A stretch of DNA of 64,000 bases from contig NZ_QPHL01000016.1 of NCBI RefSeq assembly GCF_003335675.1, positions 62,001-126,000 on the forward strand. The letters are read 5' to 3'. The DNA is from Winogradskyella sp. KYW1333 (lineage in GTDB: Bacteria; Bacteroidota; Bacteroidia; Flavobacteriales; Flavobacteriaceae). Of the stretch, positions 1 to 7,986 are shown piece after piece. The translations under genes and the position numbers were made by a program. The notes under the pieces were generated by a model. That model worked only from the letters and a program-made list of their open reading frames with translations. It ran no database searches and was not told where the DNA came from. Every line of letters starts with the position of its first letter. Position 1 is the stretch's first letter.

Positions 1-950
1 ATTGCTAAAATTGTAAAGACCAAATTGCTTACTCCAACTAGTATGGCTTGTATGAATGACGCATCAGTGCCAATACCAGATTGTTCAAATATCATCGGTG
101 CATAGAAAAAGACAGAATTTATACCTGTTATTTGCTGGAGAATACCTACAACTAAACCTATGGTGATAACTAGTCTCATGGCAGGTTTAAAGATTTCCAT
201 TACTGATACTTTCTTTTTATTCTTATCAGTTTCTAATGAATCTTGTATAGCTACCATATCCTTTTCCGCTTGTTCATCTGTATAAAACTTTTGTAGTACG
301 CCTTTTGCCTCAACTAAATGATTTTTCATAACCAACCATCTAGGGCTTCTAGGAACAGTTAATAGCCCAAAAAAGTAAAGAACTGCAGGAAGGGCTTCTA
401 CACCTAACATCCAACGCCAATTATTTTCTGCTATCCCTAGAGATTGTACCCAACTTGCATCAGAATCACCAAGTGATAAAATATAGTAATTGCTAAAAAA
501 CGCAATGGTTATACCAAGTACAATATTTAATTGATTGAAAGATACAAGTCTACCTCTTTGTGCTGGTGGTGCAATCTCAGCAATATACATTGGCGCTAAA
601 ATTAATGATGCTCCAACGCCAAAACCACCAAGCATTCTAAAAATCAAGAAAAGTGAAAAATCTGACGCCAGGGCTGAACCAACGGCAGAAATTGTAAATA
701 CTATTGCACAAACCTTTAGCATAATCCTTCTACCAAAACGATCGCTTAAAGGTCCTGAAATCATCATTGCTAAGGCAGCTATAATGGTTAATGAACTTAC
801 GGAGAAACCTAGTTCAATATCTGTTAAATTGAAATCTATTTGAATGAATTTGTTAACACCAGAAATTACAGATGCATCAAAACCCATTAAGAAACCTCCT
901 AATGCTACAATAAGAGCAATACGTATGGTATATAAAGATTGATTATTCAT
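1..950 (-). CDS. MFS sugar porter (partial, 3' end outside window)
   Basis: Inner-membrane sugar transporter of the major facilitator superfamily, sugar-porter branch. The ATG is at 948-950 and 316 codons lie in the window; the C-terminus is beyond base 1. Visible family signatures are the loop 2-3 motif DRFGRR, the PRSPRWL motif before the central loop, and QQITGIN in helix 7, with hydrophobic helices throughout. It lies 94 bases downstream of the mutarotase-like gene and the GH16 laminarinase on the same strand, so import of glucose or gluco-oligosaccharides released from beta-glucan is likely (inference). A symporter mechanism is usual for the family, but the substrate cannot be read from sequence. 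Confidence 0.93.
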   Translation of the reverse strand, partial: MNNQSLYTIRIALIVALGGFLMGFDASVISGVNKFIQIDFNLTDIELGFSVSSLTIIAALAMMISGPLSDRFGRRIMLKVCAIVFTISAVGSALASDFSLFLIFRMLGGFGVGASLILAPMYIAEIAPPAQRGRLVSFNQLNIVLGITIAFFSNYYILSLGDSDASWVQSLGIAENNWRWMLGVEALPAVLYFFGLLTVPRSPRWLVMKNHLVEAKGVLQKFYTDEQAEKDMVAIQDSLETDKNKKKVSVMEIFKPAMRLVITIGLVVGILQQITGINSVFFYAPMIFEQSGIGTDASFIQAILVGVSNLVFTILA

Positions 951-1044
951 TTTAGTTGGTAAGAGTTAGTTAGTAATTTAAAATGGCTTACGCCAAAATA
1001 TCGTCTAAGGTAATAATCTATTATTAAACCAAAAATTATGAAGT

Positions 1045-1929
1045 TTAACTTAAATTATATAGTATATATGTTCTTGACCATTTCTTGGTATTATCTGGTT
1101 TAAGATTAATATCAATAAATAATTCTGGACTTATTACATGACGACAACCCCAGAGATTAATTGAGTTAGTTTCAAAATCACCTTTCTCCGATATGCAGAT
1201 CTTATTTCTTTTATTTACTAATTTCCACTGTGCTTTAACTCTTTTTCCTCCAGTCATATTACTGAAGAAAAAATCACTTTTGGGAGTGCTATTAAAAGAT
1301 ATTTGATTGTTGGAGACTTTGACTACATTTTCAGGATTAACAGTTTCATTGAAGGTGTCAGGATTGATATTGAAATTAAAAATCAAGTCATAATCTTCAT
1401 TAATCAAGGCTCTATTTATTGATATGAAGTTATGTGCATATTCATCTGTAATAATGGATTTTTCTCCAGTGTTTTTGAGAGTATAATTAATTTCAAATCC
1501 ACTTTTTAATAGTTTTATTTCTTTTTCGAGTATATACGCATAGCCATTATGTGATTGAGATTGGCATTTAATTTGAAGTGTTTCAGAATTAGCATTCAAC
1601 GAAAATCTTGCTGGTTTAATATTGTATTTTTTCATGAAAAAATAATCTGACTCCTCCTTTCTTAAAAGTCCAACTCCAATTTTATGAAACCAATCATTCA
1701 GTTCAAGGTTTTGATAACCTACAGGTTTATTTATTCCAAATTCATTGTAAAATCCTCTCCCATAATTTGGAATTTCCTTTGCGTCTGTCTTTTCATCACC
1801 TGTTACACAAGTACCTTTAAAAATTAGTTTTTTGATTTTACCGCTCCAGTCAAAACGAGAAAAATTATAATTTTCCGAAGGGTCATCAATATGGAGTTCA
1901 ATGGTTTTGTTTTTTAGAATATATGTCAT
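1045..1929 (-). CDS. Galactose-mutarotase-like (aldose-1-epimerase fold) protein
   Basis: A 294-residue cytoplasmic-looking protein without a signal peptide. The pattern of beta-strands and the segment around ITDEYAHNF (residues about 160-168) resemble the galactose-mutarotase-like superfamily, where a late histidine and a glutamate act in catalysis. I cannot assign the residues with certainty. It sits 29 bases downstream of the GH16 gene and upstream of the sugar porter, all on the minus strand. A role in handling sugars released from laminarin (anomer interconversion or sensing) is an inference from context. Substrate unknown. Confidence 0.6.
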   Translation of the reverse strand: MTYILKNKTIELHIDDPSENYNFSRFDWSGKIKKLIFKGTCVTGDEKTDAKEIPNYGRGFYNEFGINKPVGYQNLELNDWFHKIGVGLLRKEESDYFFMKKYNIKPARFSLNANSETLQIKCQSQSHNGYAYILEKEIKLLKSGFEINYTLKNTGEKSIITDEYAHNFISINRALINEDYDLIFNFNINPDTFNETVNPENVVKVSNNQISFNSTPKSDFFFSNMTGGKRVKAQWKLVNKRNKICISEKGDFETNSINLWGCRHVISPELFIDINLKPDNTKKWSRTYILYNLS

Positions 1930-1958
1930 TGAGGTCAGTGAATTATAATAAACAGAGC

Positions 1959-2861
1959 TTAGCTACTTTGGTTATTTTGATAAACTTTTACCCAATCTAC
2001 ATACATTAACTGTGGAAATGGAGTAGAGGTATCTGGTCGTCCTGCGTACGTACCACCAACAGCTAGATTAAGAAGGATAAAAAAATCTTTATGGAATTCT
2101 GAGCGTTCTGCCTCAGAAATAGAGGTGATTGCATATTGATAACCGTCTACAAGCCATTTGATATTTTTATCATCCCATTCTAAAGCAAATATGTGAAAAT
2201 CATCTGCAAAAATTCCCTTATCTAATTTATAGGATTTTGCTCCCATCATTGCATGAGAATTTGACTGATCAGCATAATGTAAATTAGCCTCGACAACGGC
2301 ATCGTGTTTAGTACCGTATAGCTCTAGAATATCTATTTCACCACATTGTGGCCATGGAGTATCACCTCCATTTTCATCTATATTCCCTCCCAACATCCAG
2401 AATGCAGGCCATATTCCTTTGCCTTTTGGAAGTTTTATACGAGCTTCGATTTTACCGTATTTCCAAGATTGCTTGTTTGCCGTATTAAGCCTTGCTGAAG
2501 AATATTGGTCTATACCATGAGTATCACTTTCATGTAAAGCCTTTATGACCAAATTTCCATTTTCAATAAATGCATTTTCATTGCTATCTGTGTATCGTTG
2601 CCACTCATCATTGAATTGACCGGCTTTTAGAACTTGAAGATTCCAATTATTTGAATCTATAGTATCCGAATCGAATTCGTCTAACCATACCAAACTCCAC
2701 CCTTCATTTTTTGATCCAATTTCAGTTAGCTCTTTTGTATTAAATTTTTTTTCTTTCAGTTTTTCTTTACATGAGAAAAAAATTAAGAATATAACTACGA
2801 TGGAAAGAAGAGTTTTGAATAGTTGATTCATGTTAGCAGTGATTATTGAATTTTTGGACAA
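1959..2861 (-). CDS. GH16 family beta-glucanase (laminarinase-like) lipoprotein
   Basis: Secreted, lipid-anchored endo-beta-1,3-glucanase candidate of glycoside hydrolase family 16. The active-site signature EIDILE is at residues 175-180, in the ExDxxE form typical of laminarinases; E175 is the expected nucleophile, E180 the acid/base, D177 the helper. WPAFWMLGG just before it is also a family hallmark. The N-terminus is hydrophobic and ends in a lipobox-like FFSC with Cys31. Met11 (codon at 2829-2831) begins a more conventional signal peptide and may be the true start. It cleaves beta-glucan at the cell surface and supplies the neighbouring porter. Family assignment is secure; the preference for laminarin is inferred. 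Confidence 0.93.
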   Translation of the reverse strand: MSKNSIITANMNQLFKTLLSIVVIFLIFFSCKEKLKEKKFNTKELTEIGSKNEGWSLVWLDEFDSDTIDSNNWNLQVLKAGQFNDEWQRYTDSNENAFIENGNLVIKALHESDTHGIDQYSSARLNTANKQSWKYGKIEARIKLPKGKGIWPAFWMLGGNIDENGGDTPWPQCGEIDILELYGTKHDAVVEANLHYADQSNSHAMMGAKSYKLDKGIFADDFHIFALEWDDKNIKWLVDGYQYAITSISEAERSEFHKDFFILLNLAVGGTYAGRPDTSTPFPQLMYVDWVKVYQNNQSS

Positions 2862-2947
2862 AATAAGTAATTATAGCCGAAACTGCATTACAGCAATCAT
2901 TAGTCCTCAACTAATATGCAATTTATCGTAAGAATAAAAAAATGGGA

Positions 2948-4396
2948 TTACCTTAAAACTTCTTCAGTTTCACAACCAAATAACGACTTCTCTTTGATAA
3001 GTTTAGCAACACCTTCTGGTAGCATCTCTTCCCAACCATCATCACCACTAGTGATTTTCTTTAAAACTTCTCGAGAGAAAACTCTTAATATGGATGGATC
3101 ATAATCATGAATATCTACCACTTTTCCATTGTACTTAAAGAATTTGTATAATTCTTTCATCCGTGGATGAACCTTAAGATTTTCACTATTTGTTAAGCTT
3201 CCATCTTCATTTTCCATAGGATATAGGTAAACGCGTAGATCTTTGTAGAAAAGCTTACCAAAAGCTTCTAATATACCACCACTTAGGTGACGGTAGTATT
3301 TTTCATCAAAAATATCAATGAGATTGTTTACACCCATTGCTAGACCCATTCTATTTCTAGTATATTGAGAGAAATATTCAACCAGTCTATAATATTCTTG
3401 AAAGTTGGATATCAAAACAGTCTGACCTAGAGAACACAGTAGCCGAGCTCTATCCATAAAATCTTGCTCGTCTATTTCACCTTCAGCCCTAAGGTTTGAA
3501 AGGGTGATTTCAAAAATTACTTGCGTCTTTTCTTTATCAACCTTGTTTTCTTTAATGAACATTTCATGTGATTTTTCAAACATATCCATATTCACCTTTG
3601 TTACAGGCCTGAAGCTTCCTCTTAATGCAAGTATATTTTTTTTGTAAAGTACTCTTGCTGGTAGAACATTATTACCATCTGGTGCAAACATTACTGCATC
3701 GGTCATTCCATTTTTAACGAGTTGAAGACTCATTAATCTGTTATCTACATCTTCGAAAACCGGACCAGAAAAATTAATGGTATCAATTTCTAATTGATCT
3801 TTGTCTAAATGGTCATATAAATAGCGTAATAATTTACGGGGTTGATTGTATTTATAGAAAGCACCGTAAATGAGGTTAGTTCCTAATTTACCTAAGGTCT
3901 CTTGTTGTAGTCTTGCATCGTTTTCTTTAAATCTAATATGCAACACAATATCATTGTAATCTTGGTCTGGTGCTACCTGGTATTTAATCCCTACCCATCC
4001 GTGGCCTTTATATTTCTTTGCAAAATCAATTGTTGCAACTGTATTAGCATATGAAAAGAATATTTTGTTTGGTTGCTTTTCTCTTCCTATACGTTGTTCA
4101 ATAAGATTTACCTCATGATTAAGCATTTTTCTTAACCTAGCTTCGGTTACATAACGCTTATCGTCTTCAATACCATAAATAGCATCACTAAAGTCCTTAT
4201 CATATGCTGACATTGTCTTTGCAATGGTGCCAGAAGCTCCACCTGCTCTAAAGAACTGACGCACAGTTTCTTGGCCTGCACCAATCTCTGCGAATGTTCC
4301 ATAAATATCTTTGTTAAGGTTTATTCGTAGGGCTTTGTCCTTTAATGAAGGTATATTTTCTATCTCAAAGTCACCTTTGTACCTTATGTCTTCCAT
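2948..4396 (-). CDS. Conserved protein of unknown function (482 aa)
   Basis: A soluble 482-residue protein with no signal peptide or membrane segment. I recognise it as a conserved family that is sometimes labelled nicotinate-nucleotide adenylyltransferase, but the nucleotidyltransferase HxGH signature is not visible, so I do not adopt that name. Features include RAGGASGTIAK (about residues 50-60), KGHGWVGIKYQ (about 129-139), and acidic stretches such as VFEDVDNRLM. It is divergently transcribed from the metallo-hydrolase gene at 4487 with a 90-base gap. No clear functional context. Real gene with high confidence, function unknown. Confidence 0.85.
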   Translation of the reverse strand: MEDIRYKGDFEIENIPSLKDKALRINLNKDIYGTFAEIGAGQETVRQFFRAGGASGTIAKTMSAYDKDFSDAIYGIEDDKRYVTEARLRKMLNHEVNLIEQRIGREKQPNKIFFSYANTVATIDFAKKYKGHGWVGIKYQVAPDQDYNDIVLHIRFKENDARLQQETLGKLGTNLIYGAFYKYNQPRKLLRYLYDHLDKDQLEIDTINFSGPVFEDVDNRLMSLQLVKNGMTDAVMFAPDGNNVLPARVLYKKNILALRGSFRPVTKVNMDMFEKSHEMFIKENKVDKEKTQVIFEITLSNLRAEGEIDEQDFMDRARLLCSLGQTVLISNFQEYYRLVEYFSQYTRNRMGLAMGVNNLIDIFDEKYYRHLSGGILEAFGKLFYKDLRVYLYPMENEDGSLTNSENLKVHPRMKELYKFFKYNGKVVDIHDYDPSILRVFSREVLKKITSGDDGWEEMLPEGVAKLIKEKSLFGCETEEVLR

Positions 4397-4486
4397 AGAA
4401 TTTGGGTTCTTCTTAATGCCGTAAAGGTACTATTTTACGGTGGTATACAAAAAAATAAGCTTATTTTTGTTATAAACTTAACAGTC

Positions 4487-5248
4487 TTGACAATAACATT
4501 TTTAGGTACTGGTACGTCGCAAGGAATACCCATTATCGGAAGTGAACATCCTGTTTGCTTAAGCAAAAATCCAAAAGATAAACGATTACGAGTTTCTATA
4601 TTGGTAGAGTGGGATGATTACATTTTTGTTGTGGATTGCGGGCCTGATTTTAGACAGCAAATGCTAAATGCTAAAGTGAATCGTATAGATGGCATAATAT
4701 TTACACATGAGCATGCAGACCATACGATGGGATTAGATGATATTAGACCATTCTTTTTTAGGCAAGGCGATATTTCACTATACGCTAATAAAAGAGTTTT
4801 TAAAGCACTAGAAAAGCGATTTGACTATATATTCACTTCCGAAAAGAAATATCCTGGTGTGCCAAGTGTTATAAAACATGAGATATCCAATAGTGCTTTT
4901 AGAGCAGGTAACTTGGATGTTTGGCCAATAGATGGTTTGCACTATAAATTACAAGTTTTCGGATTTAGATTTAGCGATTTTGCATATCTCACCGATATGA
5001 AAACTATATCAAAAAAGGAGATGAAAAAATTAAAGAATTTAGAAGTTCTTGTCGTTAACGCATTACGTGAAGAGCCACATATCTCACATTTTAATTTAGA
5101 GGAAGCCTTAGAATTTATTGCGGAGGTTAAACCTAAACGTGCATATTTAACACATATCAGTCATCATATGGGATTTCATGATGATGTACAACAAAAACTT
5201 CCCAAAAACGTTTTTTTAGCATACGATAATCTACAAATACAAATCTAA
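4487..5248 (+). CDS. MBL-fold metallo-hydrolase (PhnP-like)
   Basis: Metallo-beta-lactamase-fold hydrolase of the PhnP / cyclic-phosphate phosphodiesterase-like group. The zinc-binding motif THEHADH is at residues 73-79 (H74, H76, D78, H79). GTGTSQGIP near the N-terminus and the late histidines in YLTHISHHMG complete the metal site pattern. The start codon is TTG: there is no in-frame ATG upstream, and the first beta-strand (TITFLG) begins immediately after it. The next gene starts two bases after the stop, so the two are probably cotranscribed. Substrate is not determinable; phosphodiesterase activity is the family expectation. Confidence 0.88.
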   Translation: MTITFLGTGTSQGIPIIGSEHPVCLSKNPKDKRLRVSILVEWDDYIFVVDCGPDFRQQMLNAKVNRIDGIIFTHEHADHTMGLDDIRPFFFRQGDISLYANKRVFKALEKRFDYIFTSEKKYPGVPSVIKHEISNSAFRAGNLDVWPIDGLHYKLQVFGFRFSDFAYLTDMKTISKKEMKKLKNLEVLVVNALREEPHISHFNLEEALEFIAEVKPKRAYLTHISHHMGFHDDVQQKLPKNVFLAYDNLQIQI

Positions 5249-5250
5249 TA

Positions 5251-5757
5251 ATGAAGAATAGAATTTTTATGTACTTGTTTTTATTTTCTGTATTACTTAT
5301 TGTATTTCAATATGTTAATTCAAAAAATATTATTGATAAATACGAAAAAGATATACAAACCTTTAAGGCCAATATTACTGAACTGGAGCAGAAATCTAAT
5401 GAATTAGAAGAGCAGAATTTTGAGTTAAATCATTTCATTATTAATGGAAATGAAGATGCTTTGACATTTTTTGAAGATAAAGGCTATAATACTGAAGAAC
5501 TCATTCCAGCAATAGTTGATGGTTTATATAGCATGAACAATTACAAAGGTGAAGATCACCCAATTGTTCCATATGTATCCATGACAGATTCAAAAATGGT
5601 AATCAATAAAGTGAGAATACTTAATCACAAATGGATTATTGCAGATTTTACCGATACAGAAAATTGGGGTGAGATTTTTGTGAATTATGAAATTAATGAA
5701 AACAATGAATTAAAATATAATCTCGTTGAATACTTTATGTATCCAATGAATTATTAA
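5251..5757 (+). CDS. Membrane-anchored coiled-coil protein of unknown function
   Basis: A 168-residue protein with one N-terminal hydrophobic segment (about residues 4-23) and then a charged heptad-like region (about 28-62, rich in Glu, Lys and Leu) predicted as coiled coil. The compact C-terminal domain of about 100 residues contains a WGEIFVNYEI strand. It starts two bases after the MBL hydrolase stop. The last four bases overlap the convergent esterase gene. I recognise no domain, and it may be an envelope protein tethered in the inner membrane. Function unknown. Confidence 0.75.
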   Translation: MKNRIFMYLFLFSVLLIVFQYVNSKNIIDKYEKDIQTFKANITELEQKSNELEEQNFELNHFIINGNEDALTFFEDKGYNTEELIPAIVDGLYSMNNYKGEDHPIVPYVSMTDSKMVINKVRILNHKWIIADFTDTENWGEIFVNYEINENNELKYNLVEYFMYPMNY

Positions 5758-6398
5758 ATATATTTCTTTAGCCAGTCTTTAAAATCATGAAAATTTTGCG
5801 GAGCAACTCCATGTCCAACCGGATATTCTGAATAAACATGGTTAATGTTTAAAGCCTTTAAAAAAGCAGGGGTTTTTCTAGCCCAATCTACAGGGATTAC
5901 CTGGTCTACTGTACCATGTGAGCAATAGAAATTTAAATGTTTAAAATTTTCTGTATCCAGTTTGTCTGGAATAATATCATTATTTATATAACCACTTAAC
6001 GCAATAACGTTTTTTACTTTTGTTGGATAATTTAAGGTGACAGCATAGCTTAAAATTGTGCCTTGGCTAAAACCTAATAATGTGACGTTGTTTTTGTCAA
6101 CGGGATAAATAGTGCAGGCATAATCGATAAATTCCGCAATTAAATTAACCGATTCTTTGGCTTGTTCATTATTGCTCCATTTGCCTTGTACTGCATCAAA
6201 ATTTATGGCATACCATGCGTTCCCAAAAGGTTGCATTCTATAAGGAGCTCTCAAGGAAATAATGAAAAGTTCTTCTGGCAATTCTTGAGCAAAGGAAAAC
6301 AAATCATTTTCATCACTTCCATAACCATGACACATGATTACCAAAGGAGCATTAGATTGTAATGATGAAGGACGTTTTACGTAAAATAAATCACTCAT
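5754..6398 (-). CDS. Phospholipase/carboxylesterase-family alpha/beta hydrolase
   Basis: Alpha/beta hydrolase of the phospholipase/carboxylesterase (YpfH / acyl-protein-thioesterase-like) family, 214 residues, cytoplasmic. The catalytic triad is visible: Ser111 in GFSQG, Asp165 in GTVDQVIP, His196 in GHGV. The oxyanion region is MCHGYGSDEND (22-32). It is last in a minus-strand operon after the DUF4870-like gene (2-base gap). Its 3' end overlaps the convergent gene by four bases. It hydrolyses ester or thioester bonds; the natural substrate is unknown. Confidence 0.9.
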   Translation of the reverse strand: MSDLFYVKRPSSLQSNAPLVIMCHGYGSDENDLFSFAQELPEELFIISLRAPYRMQPFGNAWYAINFDAVQGKWSNNEQAKESVNLIAEFIDYACTIYPVDKNNVTLLGFSQGTILSYAVTLNYPTKVKNVIALSGYINNDIIPDKLDTENFKHLNFYCSHGTVDQVIPVDWARKTPAFLKALNINHVYSEYPVGHGVAPQNFHDFKDWLKKYI

Positions 6399-6400
6399 AA

Positions 6401-6733
6401 TTAATTACCTAATGACTTAAAAAGCTTTTGAAAAAAATCACCGAGAAAAGGGATGCTATTTGCCTTTCCAGAAATGGCACCTAGTAATCCATATAGAAAT
6501 AAAACAGCAAAAAATATCCAAAAAGAGTAGGTGAGCATCCAACTATCAAATCCGCTTACTACATATCCAAAAATGAAATACATTAACCAAAGACCTAGAC
6601 TTTGTCTAATATGAAAAAAAGTAAATGAGTTTTTCTTTTCTTGATTCATAAAAAAAGCAATCAGCACACCAATAATGGTGATATAAGCAATAATACTTAG
6701 GCCTTTGCCTTCCTTAGCAGAATTCTGATTCAT
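6401..6733 (-). CDS. Small multi-pass membrane protein (DUF4870/Tic20-like)
   Basis: A 110-residue integral membrane protein with three hydrophobic segments (about 14-29, 46-62, 68-87). The FFHIRQSLGLW segment is typical of the DUF4870 family of small bacterial membrane proteins distantly related to Tic20. Its ATG shares a base with the stop codon of the dihydroorotase-like gene, showing translational coupling. No catalytic residues are expected. Function unknown. Confidence 0.75.
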   Translation of the reverse strand: MNQNSAKEGKGLSIIAYITIIGVLIAFFMNQEKKNSFTFFHIRQSLGLWLMYFIFGYVVSGFDSWMLTYSFWIFFAVLFLYGLLGAISGKANSIPFLGDFFQKLFKSLGN

Positions 6734-7986
6734 TAAAGTAAGACGATTTTTTTATTTGCTACAATACCGTAAGCCATCCCTTTTAGGTTTTGGCCAATAA
6801 AAGCACTGTTTTTTGATTTTGATAGTATGTTAGAAACAGAAAACTGGTAATTAACATCAGGATTGAATAGTGTTAATTCTGCATCGTTACCTACATTAAT
6901 CGTATTTTCATCAACACCAAATCTCGATTTTCCCTGCGTAAGAAGACCAATAGCTTTTTTGGTTGTGAAAATTGTTTGAAGCGCTCCAAATGAAGATTCT
7001 AAACCGATAGTACCATATTTAGCATAATCGAACTCTACTTTTTTGTCTTCAATATCAATTGGATTGTGATCTGCAGTAACCATATCAATAGTGCCATCCT
7101 TTAAACCTTCAATTAATGCTTTACAATCATTCTGAGTTCTTAAAGGAGGTAAAACCTTAAAATTAGTATCAAAATCCGATAATACATCATCGGTGTAAAT
7201 AAGATTATGTATGGCTACACTACAGCTGACATCAAGTTTCTTTGCCTTGGCTTGTCTTATTAAGTCAACTGATTTTGCAGTAGATATTGTGGGTATATGA
7301 AGTTTACCTTCTGTGTATTCTAATAAAAATAAATCCCTTGCGACCTGTAAATCTTCAGCTAGATTTGGATTGCCCTTAAGACCGAGTTTAGTACTATTGA
7401 CATGCTCGTTTACAACTCCTGACCCAGTAATCTTATTTTCCTGTGGAAACGAACAGATTAAACCATTAAAATTACTTGCATATTGCATTGCAATTTTGGC
7501 TAAGTTAGGATTAGAAATAGGCTTTTGGTAGTCATAAAATGCTACTGCGCCTGCATTGCTCATGTCGAACAATTCAGCAAGTTCTATTCCTTTACTCTCC
7601 TTAGTCAATGCTCCAATTGGTATAAGCTGAGTAGCATTGTTGAATGCTTTAGATTTAACAAATGAAATGTCTGCGTAGTTATCAATTACAGGAAAAGAAT
7701 TAGCATTTAATGCTACAGCTGTGAATCCAGATTTTGAGGCTGTTTTAAGACCATTGTCAATGGTTTCTCTTTCTTCAAATCCTGGTTCTCCAAATGAGAC
7801 ACTACTATCAAACCAGCCCTGTGAAACGTGAAGGTTGTCTAGTTTAATTTCTCTGTAATTATTGGGATTAGAAATTCTTTTGCAAATCTCAGCGATACGA
7901 CCTTTTTCAATTAAAATATCGACTGTCTCATTGTGAAAATCACTTTTAGAATCAACGATAGTTGCAGATTTTATGAGTGCGTTCAT
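6733..7986 (-). CDS. Dihydroorotase-like amidohydrolase lacking metal ligands
   Basis: Member of the type I dihydroorotase (PyrC) branch of the amidohydrolase superfamily, 417 residues. The normal metal-binding signature D-x-H-x-H-x-R-E-P-G is replaced here: residues 60-69 read DSSVSFGEPG. Both zinc histidines have become serine and the substrate arginine has become glycine. The later TDHAP motif is degraded to TADHNPID, and a fold landmark (EPGFE) remains. The protein is therefore probably not a working dihydroorotase; a structural partner role, for example with aspartate carbamoyltransferase, is known for inactive homologues. It overlaps the upstream vWA gene by four bases and the downstream gene by one. 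Confidence 0.85.
   Translation of the reverse strand: MNALIKSATIVDSKSDFHNETVDILIEKGRIAEICKRISNPNNYREIKLDNLHVSQGWFDSSVSFGEPGFEERETIDNGLKTASKSGFTAVALNANSFPVIDNYADISFVKSKAFNNATQLIPIGALTKESKGIELAELFDMSNAGAVAFYDYQKPISNPNLAKIAMQYASNFNGLICSFPQENKITGSGVVNEHVNSTKLGLKGNPNLAEDLQVARDLFLLEYTEGKLHIPTISTAKSVDLIRQAKAKKLDVSCSVAIHNLIYTDDVLSDFDTNFKVLPPLRTQNDCKALIEGLKDGTIDMVTADHNPIDIEDKKVEFDYAKYGTIGLESSFGALQTIFTTKKAIGLLTQGKSRFGVDENTINVGNDAELTLFNPDVNYQFSVSNILSKSKNSAFIGQNLKGMAYGIVANKKIVLL

Noticed and set aside
535-843. 102-codon plus-strand frame inside the sugar porter gene
   Set aside because: It is antisense to a clear MFS transporter with intact motifs and has no features of its own.
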